From an uncultured Ruminococcus sp. (GTDB lineage: Bacteria > Bacillota > Clostridia > Oscillospirales > Acutalibacteraceae), in contig CAJODI010000004.1 of NCBI GenBank assembly GCA_905233145.1, forward strand, positions 1 through 34,780: 34,780 nucleotides of DNA, given 5' to 3'. The notes beneath the pieces are model-generated. The model was not told where the DNA came from and made no database searches. It was given only the letters and a program-made list of their open reading frames with translations. Every line of letters starts with the position of its first letter. Within the stretch, counting starts at the first letter, position 1. The translations under genes and the position numbers were made by a program. Shown in pieces: positions 1 through 6,422 of this stretch.

Positions 1-6
1 CTCTCT

Positions 7-167
7 TATACTAAATTCAAATAAAAAACAGACAATCTTTGCGGTCTATTTTCCGCAATACTTCGTTGTCGTCCTTGCAAGGCGACAGTCTTGCGGCGTC
101 CTTCGCCTCGTCTTGCGAAAAATATCCTCGCAAATCTTTGTCCACTTTTTATCTGAGATTAGTATTA
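7..167. repeat. Imperfect palindromic element (~160 bp), MITE-like
   Basis: The left end TACTAAATTCAAATAAAAAA and the reverse complement of the right end share the ordered blocks TACTAA, ATAAAAA, GACAA, TTTGCG, TATTTT and CGCAA. The left arm (7-72) recurs in inverted orientation at 3632-3697. The element lies directly upstream of the antitoxin promoter. No coding capacity was recognised. Confidence 0.7.
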
Positions 168-221
168 GCGGCGTAACAGAGATAACCTTTGCAGCAAATA
201 AATACGATCAGATAAAAACGC

Positions 222-250
222 TTGACATAATTAATCAATTTCTTTATAAT
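222..250 (+). promoter_or_regulatory. Consensus sigma-A promoter of the type III antitoxin RNA
   Basis: TTGACA (222-227) and TATAAT (245-250) are both perfect matches with exactly 17 bp between them. The predicted start is near 257, just upstream of the 35-nt repeats. Such a strong promoter fits a type III antitoxin RNA, which must be made in excess over its toxin. Confidence 0.9.
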
Positions 251-282
251 AATAATGAAAAACGAAGATTGCTCGTTTTATT

Positions 283-378
283 GGTGCTCACCACCATAAA
301 GCGCAGACGTAGTTATCGGTGCTCACCGCCGCAAAGTGCAGACGTAGTTATCGGTGCTCACCGCCGCAAAGTGCAGAC
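283..378 (+). repeat. Tandem 35-nt repeats of the antitoxin RNA (2.75 copies)
   Basis: The unit begins GGTGCTCACCGCCGCAAAGT and ends CAGACGTAGTTATC. Copy 2 (318-352) and the first 26 nt of copy 3 (353-378) are identical. Copy 1 (283-317) differs at three or four positions. There are no unique spacers between copies, so this is not CRISPR. Confidence 0.95.
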
Positions 379-393
379 TGTAAGCAATCACGG

Positions 394-424
394 GAGGAAG
401 GAGACAGCTCTCCTTCCTCTTTTT
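394..424 (+). terminator. Intrinsic terminator between antitoxin RNA and toxin gene
   Basis: An 11-bp perfect stem (394-404 with 409-419) closes a CAGC loop and is followed by five T residues. Its place between repeats and toxin gene is a hallmark of type III loci, where it sets the RNA-to-toxin ratio. Confidence 0.92.
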
Positions 425-504
425 GTTATCATTCGGTGTATGTAATAATGCTCATTCAAGGGTAAACAACGCAAAATAAGCAACGTTGGTTTAAGGAGAT
501 CTGT

Positions 505-1017
505 ATGATTTTTGAACCTAATACAAAAACAGATTTTTTCTATGTCGATGGTGAATATATTGACTATCTAAAAAGGACCGAAGAAAACAGCCGCAGCTTT
601 ACATGTGTGCCAAACGTGCATTACTGGAACACAAACAAATTTGTTTTTGGTGCGGTTTTGCTGATTAACGAAATACCTTATTTTGTTCCGGTCACATCTT
701 ATTCCAAACCACAGCAGGATTTGCTGTTGCTACGAGATAAAAAGGACAATAAAATTTTGAGTTCATTACGATTTAACTATATGATACCCGTTCCGATTAA
801 ATGCTTGCGTAAGCTTAACATTGCCGAGCTTTCAACAGCACAAAGCAGAGCACACGCCTCAAAGGAATTGGCATTTTGCCGTCGAAACCGTGACAAAATT
901 TATAAGCGTGCAAAGAATACATATATGCGTGTTTTAAGCGGAAAATACCCCGAATTAACAAGGAACAGCTGTGATTTCCGATTGTTGGAGGAAGCGTATA
1001 CTTTATATTCTAAATAA
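505..1017 (+). CDS. toxN: Type III toxin-antitoxin system ToxN/AbiQ family endoribonuclease
   Basis: This 170-aa protein has the length and layout of ToxN/AbiQ toxins. These are sequence-specific endoribonucleases that cleave cellular and phage mRNA and process their own repeat RNA. Visible family features are an N-terminal FFYVDGEYIDYLKR segment, a core strand pair GAVLLINEIPYFVPVTS, T64-S65 followed by K68 (family active-site pattern T-S-x-K, here with one extra residue), FNYMIPVP near residue 90, and a basic C-terminal helix region ending in FRLLEEAY. The start has a strong AAGGAG 8 nt upstream. The gene sits behind the repeat RNA and terminator, the canonical order. It is AT-rich compared with the housekeeping genes nearby, which suggests horizontal acquisition. 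Abortive-infection activity is a reasonable inference from the family but is not shown here. Confidence 0.87.
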   Translation: MIFEPNTKTDFFYVDGEYIDYLKRTEENSRSFTCVPNVHYWNTNKFVFGAVLLINEIPYFVPVTSYSKPQQDLLLLRDKKDNKILSSLRFNYMIPVPIKCLRKLNIAELSTAQSRAHASKELAFCRRNRDKIYKRAKNTYMRVLSGKYPELTRNSCDFRLLEEAYTLYSK

Positions 1018-1092
1018 AGCTTGCGAAGCAAATTTAGCTCCATCGGAATTTAGCGCAGCGAAAGCTGCATTTAGCTCGCGCAGCGAATTTAG
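1018..1092. repeat. Short intergenic repeats around AATTTAGC
   Basis: Between the convergent toxN and HAD-like genes, the motif GCGAAGCAAATTTAGC and its variants recur about four times, with small hairpins such as GCAGC-GAAA-GCTGC. It could act as a weak bidirectional terminator. No clear U-tract was found. Confidence 0.5.
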
Positions 1093-1746
1093 CTACAATA
1101 CCGACAGCTTTGTTTGTATCTCATGCGCCGAGTTAAGATAGGCTCTGCAATAGTACCTTTTTGCCTCTTCCTTGCTCCTAAAGCCCCAGCCGTAAAGCGC
1201 GGCGGCAAAATCCACTCCGGCTTCTCTCGCGCCCTCGGCGTCAACATAGCTGTCTCCCACAACAATAGCTTCATCTTTCGGAGTTTTCAGGGTTTCACAT
1301 GCCTGCAAAATCATGTCGCGCTTATTCATATATGTATCAACGTCGGTCGCGCACACAAAATCAAAAAGCTTGCCGATTTCAGGATAGGTTGTGAGCATGT
1401 TGGTGATATATTTTCTGTGCTGCTGCGTAGCGATCGCAAGCTTGCAGCCGTTTTGCTTGAGACCTTCAAGGCATTCCTGAACGCCGCTATAGAACATGAG
1501 CATTTCTTCGCCCTTCATGGAATAAAGCTTGCTGTAATTGTTTACAGCATATTCAATTTCGTCCTCCTTCATTCCGTAGAGCCTGCGAAAGCCCTGTTCA
1601 AGCGGAATTCCGATCACGCCGTAGAGCGACTCGTGCGGAACCGGAGAATACCCCATAGAAAGCGCGGTTGTATTAAAGCAGAACAGAATCCCGGGCGAGG
1701 TATCTACAATAGTTCCCTCAAATCCAAAAATAAATAGCTTTTTCAT
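1093..1746 (-). CDS. HAD-superfamily protein with degenerate catalytic motif I
   Basis: This 217-aa protein has the phosphoglycolate-phosphatase-like HAD fold. It keeps motif II (IATQQH, T107), a plausible motif III Lys (NKRD, K142) and motif IV (VVGDSYVDAEGA, D165 and D169). Motif I, normally DxDGT, reads FIFGFEGTIVDT: the nucleophilic Asp is Gly8 and the general acid/base Asp is Glu10. HAD hydrolases need the first Asp to form the phospho-aspartyl intermediate, so the protein is predicted to be inactive as a phosphatase. It may act as a binding or regulatory pseudoenzyme. The RBS GGGGG lies just upstream of ATG. The other HAD gene in this window (18372-19046) keeps an intact DLDGT. A sequencing error is unlikely because two separate codons are changed in an intact frame. 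Confidence 0.85.
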   Translation of the reverse strand: MKKLFIFGFEGTIVDTSPGILFCFNTTALSMGYSPVPHESLYGVIGIPLEQGFRRLYGMKEDEIEYAVNNYSKLYSMKGEEMLMFYSGVQECLEGLKQNGCKLAIATQQHRKYITNMLTTYPEIGKLFDFVCATDVDTYMNKRDMILQACETLKTPKDEAIVVGDSYVDAEGAREAGVDFAAALYGWGFRSKEEAKRYYCRAYLNSAHEIQTKLSVL

Positions 1747-1822
1747 TGTTTCCCCCGTCAGCCAAGGCTGATTCTTTTTTTTAGAAATTTGTGTGCTTAT
1801 TCAGTGCAAATTGTTCAAAGTA

Positions 1823-1851
1823 ATTATAACATCCAAAATCAATAATTACAA
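1823..1851 (-). promoter_or_regulatory. Promoter for the HAD-like gene
   Basis: On the minus strand, TTGTAA and TATAAT are separated by 17 bp and placed about 75 bp upstream of the ATG at 1746. Confidence 0.6.
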
Positions 1852-1880
1852 TAGTTTTGAAATAATTATAACGCTCCCGA

Positions 1881-1909
1881 TTGACAACCGCACTATTAAG
1901 ATATAAAAT
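1881..1909 (+). promoter_or_regulatory. Promoter for the O-antigen-ligase-like gene
   Basis: TTGACA (1881-1886), a 17-bp spacer and TAAAAT (1904-1909) lie about 45 bp upstream of the ATG at 1955. A small hairpin, ATTTGC-TAG-GCAAAT, follows in the leader. This promoter is divergent from the one at 1823-1851. Confidence 0.65.
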
Positions 1910-1954
1910 GTATTTGCTAGGCAAATAACGATTATTTAAAATTGAGGATTTTAC

Positions 1955-3658
1955 ATGAACGAAACAAACAACAATAATCAGTCTCAGGCAGGAGATTCGC
2001 CCCAAAAGGCTGTAATAAAGCTTTTTGTCATTGCGATGCTGACCCTGTTTCCGCTTTTTCTTTGCGTTACCTTTTCCGGCAGCTTTCCTTTTTTGAGCCT
2101 CAGCGACGGATTTTTCAGTATTCGTCACGACAAATACACGCTTTTTCTCGCGCTGACCGGAATTGCCGTGATCGCCGAGATTTTGCTTTTTGTCACCCAA
2201 AACCCGCAGGACAGGCAGAATAGCCGGATTAACCTTCGCGAATTGCTGCGCCTGAGTATTACCGATATGGCTGTTTTTGCGTTTTGGCTTGTCTGCGCTG
2301 TTTCAACCCTGCTTTCGCATTACACCGAAACCGCATTCTTCGGAGAACCCAACGGCAGAAACAACGGCCTTTTGCTCATGACCTTTTATCTGCTCGCCTA
2401 CCTTTTGGTAACGCGGTTTTTTGAAGAAAGCAAGCTTATTCCAAGGGTATTTGCCGGCGCGTCCGCGATTATTTACCTGCTCGCGGTGCTCAACGGCTTT
2501 CATATCGACCCTTTGCAAACCTTTGTTTATCTAAGAGATCATTTTGTTGAGACCTTCACCTCGACCATAGGCAACATTGACATGATGTCAAGCTTTATCA
2601 GCGTGAGCCTGCCTGTTTTTGTCGTTATGTCCTGTGCGGCAGGCAAAAAACCGGAGCGCGCGCTATATATTTCCGCTTCTTCGCTTGGCTTTATGGCTCT
2701 TTTGTGTTCAGGAAGCGATTCGGGAATTTTGGGGCTTGCGGTTTTTCTTTTGATTTATTTTATTGCGTACTCGCAAAACCTGATGAAGCTCAGAAGGCTT
2801 ATGCTTACCCTCACAATTATGCTGGCTTCTTCACGCCTTTTGCTGCTGCTTTCAGCTGCCACAGGCGACTACCACAAGGAGCTCAGCGTTATTCAAACCG
2901 CGCTGATATACTCAAATTTCATCTATATTCCCATTGTAATATGCGCCGCCTTGACCGCCGCGCTATATCTTATCACCGTCAAAAAGTGCCGGAGAGCGCT
3001 CTCGCCTGCCTCTCCGAACAGCTCTGATAACAATAACCTTGTTCATAAAAAGCCGAATTTAAAGCTGCCCAAGGCAGCAACCATTGCGCTTGGCTGCCTT
3101 GCGCTTGCGGTTATCGCCGCGGTTTTGGGCGCGTTCGTTTATTTCAGCGCGATCGACACCAAAACCGACCTCGGCAGCCTTGAAAAGCTTTTGCGCTTTA
3201 ATGAACGCTGGGGAACTCACAGAGGATTTTTCTGGATAAAGTCATTTGAGATCTTCAAAAGCTCCGATTTTATTCACAAGCTTTTCGGTATGGGACCCGA
3301 CACGTTTTACTATGCTTTCAGCCCATATTTTGACGAGCTTACCAAGTACGGCGACAGCTCGACGACCGCGGCACACAACGAATATATCAACTATCTTATC
3401 ACCATAGGCGCCGCCGGACTTGCGGCTTATCTCTGCGCGATAAGCGGCGCGGCTGTCAGGGCGTTTAAATACGCAAGGGAAAGCATGTTTGCCCAGGCGT
3501 GTATCGCAGCGGTAATCTGCTATGCGGTTCAGGCATTTGTAAACATTGCCCAACCGATAACGACTCCGATTTTTATAATTCTTGCGTCGATCTGCGAGGC
3601 TATGGCAAGAAGCTGTGAACCGCGGCTAATAACGACAACGAAGTATTGCGGAAAATAG
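1955..3658 (+). CDS. O-antigen ligase / Wzy-like polytopic membrane protein
   Basis: This 567-aa protein has roughly 12 hydrophobic segments starting near residue 20. A short hydrophilic stretch near 350-370 precedes a long extracytoplasmic loop at about 395-475. The loop and the following segment contain GMGPDTFYYAF and AHNEYINYLITIGAAGLAAY, which match the G-x-GPxTF and HNxYLxxLxxxGxxGL pattern of the O-antigen ligase/polymerase family (Wzy_C). Such proteins join or polymerise lipid-linked glycans at the outer face of the membrane. In a Gram-positive lineage the substrate would be a capsular or wall polysaccharide (inference). No glycosyltransferases are adjacent. The last nine codons lie inside a repeated element (3632-3697), so the native C-terminus may have been altered by insertion. 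Confidence 0.8.
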   Translation: MNETNNNNQSQAGDSPQKAVIKLFVIAMLTLFPLFLCVTFSGSFPFLSLSDGFFSIRHDKYTLFLALTGIAVIAEILLFVTQNPQDRQNSRINLRELLRLSITDMAVFAFWLVCAVSTLLSHYTETAFFGEPNGRNNGLLLMTFYLLAYLLVTRFFEESKLIPRVFAGASAIIYLLAVLNGFHIDPLQTFVYLRDHFVETFTSTIGNIDMMSSFISVSLPVFVVMSCAAGKKPERALYISASSLGFMALLCSGSDSGILGLAVFLLIYFIAYSQNLMKLRRLMLTLTIMLASSRLLLLLSAATGDYHKELSVIQTALIYSNFIYIPIVICAALTAALYLITVKKCRRALSPASPNSSDNNNLVHKKPNLKLPKAATIALGCLALAVIAAVLGAFVYFSAIDTKTDLGSLEKLLRFNERWGTHRGFFWIKSFEIFKSSDFIHKLFGMGPDTFYYAFSPYFDELTKYGDSSTTAAHNEYINYLITIGAAGLAAYLCAISGAAVRAFKYARESMFAQACIAAVICYAVQAFVNIAQPITTPIFIILASICEAMARSCEPRLITTTKYCGK

Positions 3659-3697
3659 ACCGCAAAGATTGTCTGTTTTTTATCTGAGATTAGTATA
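3632..3697. repeat. Inverted half-copy of the palindromic element at 7-167
   Basis: About 66 bp match the reverse complement of 7-72 almost perfectly (ACGACAACGAAGTATTGCGG and on). The far end TTTTTATCTGAGATTAGTAT is closer to the right end of the first element (about 147-166). It overlaps the 3' end of the O-antigen-ligase-like gene and supplies its stop codon. Confidence 0.8.
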
Positions 3698-3735
3698 GGC
3701 AATCCGCGCACCAGAATTATGCGGTGTTGCCTATA
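3694..3735. repeat. 42-bp member of the TAAGGCAA-type MITE family
   Basis: TATAGGCAA at the left and TTGCCTATA at the right form a perfect 9-bp inverted terminal pair around CCGCGCACCAGAATTATGCG. It abuts the element ending at 3697. It is the smallest class of the dispersed family. Confidence 0.7.
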
Positions 3736-3802
3736 AAATAACGCCTTGATAAAAAAATCAAAAAATCTGTCTGATTGGAAACAAAAACCGTCGGAAAATC
3801 TA

Positions 3803-3831
3803 TTGTACTTCCTGTGTTTATGTGTTATAAT
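3803..3831 (+). promoter_or_regulatory. Promoter for the PAP2 phosphatase gene
   Basis: TTGTAC (3803-3808), 17 bp, TATAAT (3826-3831). The leader is about 115 nt and includes a GGCGCG...CGCGCC hairpin shortly before the RBS. Nothing else was recognised between the repeat at 3735 and the gene. Confidence 0.65.
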
Positions 3832-3950
3832 GATTCATAAGACGATACCGCACAGCTTTTGTTATGCGGATATCACAGTAAGTTTATTCTCAGACCGGTC
3901 AAACAGGCGCGCCGAAAATCGCGCCGTTGCCTTGCTTTTTATTGGAGTTA

Positions 3951-4499
3951 ATGAATATGTTTGGCAGAATTCAGAACCTTGACAATCGGGTTCTTGACAA
4001 TATCGGCAGGATCCACAGACCTGCGCTGAACAAAATAATGATTACCGCGTCGCGTTCCGGCAACCTAGGGATAATCTGGTGGGTGATTTGCACACCGTTT
4101 TTGATTCGTCCGGTATGGCGTATGACAGGGCTTAACTTTGTTTTGGCTCTCGCGCTTGCCCACCTTGCGGGCGAGATTATTATAAAGCATATCGTCAAGC
4201 GGGAGCGGCCGTGTCACAGCTTGGGCGACGAGGAACAGCTTATTGACAGACCGAGGTTTTACTCGTTTCCGTCGGGACACACAACCTCATCGTTCGCGAT
4301 GGTCGGCGTAGCGCTTCTCAGGTGCAAGCTGATAACCTTTTTTCCTATTTTGCTGCTTGCAACGCTGATCGGCTTTTCGAGGATGTATCTGAGGGTGCAT
4401 TATCTGACAGACGTTGTGTTCGGAGCGTTGCTGGGCTTTACCTGCGGAGTTTTGTCGGTGGGGCTGTTTGACGCGATCGTTTCGGCACTCGGCTTTTAA
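3951..4499 (+). CDS. PAP2-superfamily membrane phosphatase
   Basis: This is a 182-aa membrane protein with all three phosphatase motifs of the type 2 phosphatidic-acid phosphatase/bacitracin-resistance family: K-x6-RP (KHIVKRERP), PSGH (FPSGHTTSSFA) and SR-x5-H-x3-D (SRMYLRVHYLTD). Hydrophobic helices surround the motifs. Family members dephosphorylate undecaprenyl diphosphate or phospholipid phosphates; the substrate cannot be told here. The start is either ATG 3951 or ATG 3957, which share GGAG at 3943-3946. The stop TAA (4497-4499) is also the first three bases of the left terminal repeat of the following MITE, so insertion may have defined the 3' end. Confidence 0.9.
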   Translation: MNMFGRIQNLDNRVLDNIGRIHRPALNKIMITASRSGNLGIIWWVICTPFLIRPVWRMTGLNFVLALALAHLAGEIIIKHIVKRERPCHSLGDEEQLIDRPRFYSFPSGHTTSSFAMVGVALLRCKLITFFPILLLATLIGFSRMYLRVHYLTDVVFGALLGFTCGVLSVGLFDAIVSALGF

Positions 4500-4818
4500 G
4501 GCACCACCGAACACTTCACACATTTTGTTAGTGTGAAGTTTGGAGTGTGGAGTGTGGAGTTATTGTCGTGAAGATTGAATTAATCTATAAAAAACGTTTT
4601 TATTCCCGACCGGATAAATATGGATATAGTATTCCTTTTTAGGTCGTCCTAAGACTGTTTTCGGAAAACTATAGCAATAATAATACAGTCGGGCAGAAAA
4701 GTCTTTTCCAAATCAACCTATCTGCCCGACCGAAACTCCACACTAAAAAACTTCGCTGCCGCTATGACTAAAATTTGACTGCGCAATCCGCACAAACGAA
4801 TTATGCGGTATTGCCATA
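4497..4818. mobile_element. MITE-like element, left copy flanking sigG
   Basis: The element runs from TAAGGCACCACCGAACACTT to GAATTATGCGGTATTGCCAT, which are imperfect inverted terminal repeats. Internal modules are a GTGTGAAG hairpin, 7-bp AGTGTGG tandem units near 4544-4561, and a hairpin around CGGTCGGGCAG. It has no open reading frame. Its reverse complement is nearly identical over long stretches to 5799-6150 on the other side of sigG. Confidence 0.8.
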
Positions 4819-4845
4819 AAACTGAATATTATTTGCCGCCCGGGC

Positions 4846-4870
4846 AATACTTTATGTGAAATAAAGTATT
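4846..4870 (+). promoter_or_regulatory. Hairpin in the sigG leader
   Basis: AATACTTTAT (4846-4855) and ATAAAGTATT (4861-4870) form a perfect 10-bp stem with a 5-nt loop. GGGGG and a run of eight T lead into the TTG start at 4888. It could modulate sigG transcription or translation. No clear SigF-type promoter could be assigned upstream. Confidence 0.5.
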
Positions 4871-4887
4871 TGTTCGGGGGCTTTTTT

Positions 4888-5670
4888 TTGCAATACGGAA
4901 AAGTTGAAATCTGCGGAGTAAACACATCTCAGCTTGAGGTGCTTAAGGAGAGCGAAAAGCAGGAGCTGCTAAAAATAATAAAAACCGGTTCGCCGGCTGA
5001 AAAAAAGCGTGCGCGCGACAAAATGATCAACGGCAATTTGCGGCTTGTGCTGTCGGTGATCCAGAGGTTCAGCAACAGAGGAGAGAATCCGGACGATTTG
5101 TTTCAGGTGGGTGTAATCGGGCTGATAAAAGCCATTGATAATTTTGATCCCGATTTGGACGTGCGTTTCAGCACCTACGGAGTTCCGATGATTATAGGAG
5201 AAATTCGCCGTTATCTGCGCGACAACAACGCCGTGAGGGTATCAAGATCAATGCGCGACACTGCATACCGGGCTATGCAGGTCAAGGAACAGCTGACTAC
5301 CCAAAACAACCGCGAACCCAGCGTTGAGGAAATAGCGAAAATTATGGAGGTTCCAAAGGAAACGGTCGTGATCGCGCTTGAAGCTATTGTAGACCCGGTC
5401 TCGCTGTATGAGCCGGTTTTTTCCGACGGAAGCGACACGATTTATGTTATGGATCAGATCGGAGACTCCAACGACGACGCAACCTGGCTTGAAGAGCTGG
5501 CGTTCAAGGAAGCTGTAGCCGGATTGTCTGACAGGGAAAAACGAATTCTCTCGCTCAGATTCTTTCGCGGCAAAACTCAAATGGAGGTTGCAAGCGAGAT
5601 CGGAATTTCTCAGGCACAGGTCAGCCGCATAGAAAAGGGCGCGCTCGACACGATCAAAAAGAATATTTAG
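4888..5670 (+). CDS. sigG: RNA polymerase sporulation sigma factor SigG
   Basis: The product is the forespore-specific sigma factor that directs late gene expression after engulfment. The 260-aa product equals the length of Bacillus SigG. It shows the diagnostic N-terminal KVEICGVNTSQL (CsfB/anti-sigma contact region), region 2 (NGNLRLVLSVIQRF, DDLFQVGVIGLIKAIDNFD, FSTYGVPMIIGEIRRYLRDN), region 3 and region 4.2 (GKTQMEVASEIGISQAQVSR). TTG 4888 was chosen over the in-frame TTG 4870 because it gives QYGKVEICGV, aligning with the family start, and has GGGGG 7 nt upstream. In many Bacilli and Clostridia sigG follows sigE; here it stands alone between inverted MITE copies. It indicates a spore former. 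Confidence 0.95.
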   Translation: MQYGKVEICGVNTSQLEVLKESEKQELLKIIKTGSPAEKKRARDKMINGNLRLVLSVIQRFSNRGENPDDLFQVGVIGLIKAIDNFDPDLDVRFSTYGVPMIIGEIRRYLRDNNAVRVSRSMRDTAYRAMQVKEQLTTQNNREPSVEEIAKIMEVPKETVVIALEAIVDPVSLYEPVFSDGSDTIYVMDQIGDSNDDATWLEELAFKEAVAGLSDREKRILSLRFFRGKTQMEVASEIGISQAQVSRIEKGALDTIKKNI

Positions 5671-5685
5671 CAGCACAACGGTTCT

Positions 5686-5798
5686 TTTAGTGTGGAGTGT
5701 GGAGTGTGGAGTTTCGGTCGGGCAGAAAGGTTTTGTTTTGAAAAAACGTTCGTGCCCGGTTGTATTAATATTGCCATAGTTTTCTAAAACAAAAGTTA
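5686..5798. repeat. MITE-derived fragment with AGTGTGG microsatellite
   Basis: It starts with about three AGTGTGG units (5688-5713), then a degenerate TCGGTCGGGCAGAAA...CGTGCCCGG hairpin and an ATTGCCATAGTTTTC block. These are modules shared with the full element that immediately follows. It appears to be a truncated copy. Confidence 0.65.
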
Positions 5799-6150
5799 TA
5801 TAGGCAATACCGCATAATTCCGGTGCACGGATTGCGCAGTCAAATTTTAGTCATAGCGGCAGCGAAGTTTTTTAGTGTGGAGTGTGGAGTGTGGAGTGTG
5901 CAGTTTCGGTCGGGCAGATAGGTTGATTTGGAAAAGACTTTTCTGCCCGACTGTATTATTATTGCTATAGCTTTCCGAAAACAGTCTTAGGACGACCTAA
6001 AAAGGAATACTATATCCATATTTATCCAGTCGGGAATAAAAACGTTTTTTATAGATTAATTCAATCTTCACGACAATAACTCCACACTCCACACTCCACA
6101 CTCCAAACTTCACACTAACAAAATGTGTGAATTGTGCGGTGTTGCCTATA
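5799..6150. mobile_element. MITE-like element, right copy flanking sigG (inverted)
   Basis: The element is bounded by TAGGCAATACCGCATAATTC at the left and GAATTGTGCGGTGTTGCCTA at the right. It carries a GTCATAGCGGCAGCGAAG block, AGTGTGG tandem units near 5876-5902, the CGGTCGGGCAGA hairpin and a second tandem array near 6080-6110. The central ~150 bp match the reverse complement of the left copy almost base for base. Confidence 0.8.
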
Positions 6151-6198
6151 GTATAAGCTTTACAGTAATTCTCAAAAAATCCGACATCTGGCAAAAAT

Positions 6199-6243
6199 AA
6201 AGCCGTAACGATAAGTCTTTTCGGACAGATTCGTTACGGCTTT
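6199..6243. terminator. Bidirectional intrinsic terminator
   Basis: AAAGCCGTAACGA (6199-6211) and TCGTTACGGCTTT (6231-6243) form a perfect stem with A- and T-rich flanks. It lies between the convergent sigG and glgB genes. Confidence 0.85.
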
Positions 6244-6299
6244 GACTTGTTTTTTAAGCTATTGCCTTAGTATTTGTAGGAACAACTATTTAAATTACA

Positions 6300-6410
6300 A
6301 AAGACTATAGCAATAGTAATACATTCGGGAGCAAAGGTGTTTTTTAGATAAATTCTATCTTCACGACCGAAACTCCACACTCCACACTCCAAACTCCACA
6401 CTAATAAGGT
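6300..6410. repeat. MITE-derived fragment next to the glgB 3' end
   Basis: It contains ACTATAGCAATAGTAATACA, an ATTCTATCTTCACGACC block and inverted AGTGTGG units (ACTCCACACTCCACAC), in the same module order as the inner part of the sigG-flanking elements but without the terminal repeats. Confidence 0.65.
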
Positions 6411-6422
6411 GCTGTCAGCGGA

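Larger units (their letters stand above)
257..424 (+). ncRNA. ToxI-like type III antitoxin RNA
   Basis: The predicted transcript is about 168 nt. It starts after the consensus promoter, carries 2.75 tandem 35-nt repeats (283-317, 318-352, 353-378) and ends at a perfect hairpin with a U-tract. The ToxN-like coding region starts 80 bp after the terminator. In known ToxIN and AbiQ loci the repeats are cut by the toxin into single pseudoknotted antitoxin units that inhibit it, and terminator read-through makes the toxin mRNA. The repeat length and the partial third copy closely resemble antiQ of the AbiQ system. No convincing protein is encoded here. The function is inferred from architecture plus the adjacent toxin. 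Confidence 0.85.

Noticed and set aside
283-378. CRISPR array
   Set aside because: The 35-nt repeats are contiguous with no spacers, and no cas genes are near.
113-445. Open frame of 110 codons covering the 35-nt repeats
   Set aside because: It starts inside the palindromic element, runs through the promoter, RNA repeats and terminator hairpin, and has no RBS. The region is explained by the antitoxin RNA.
3746-3982. Small plus-strand frame of 78 codons before the PAP2 gene
   Set aside because: It has no RBS, spans the PAP2 promoter and overlaps the PAP2 start in another frame.
4810-4870. SigF-dependent promoter for sigG
   Set aside because: GCCATAAAA and GGGCAATACT are loosely similar to the -35 and -10 consensus, but the pattern and spacing do not fit well enough to call.
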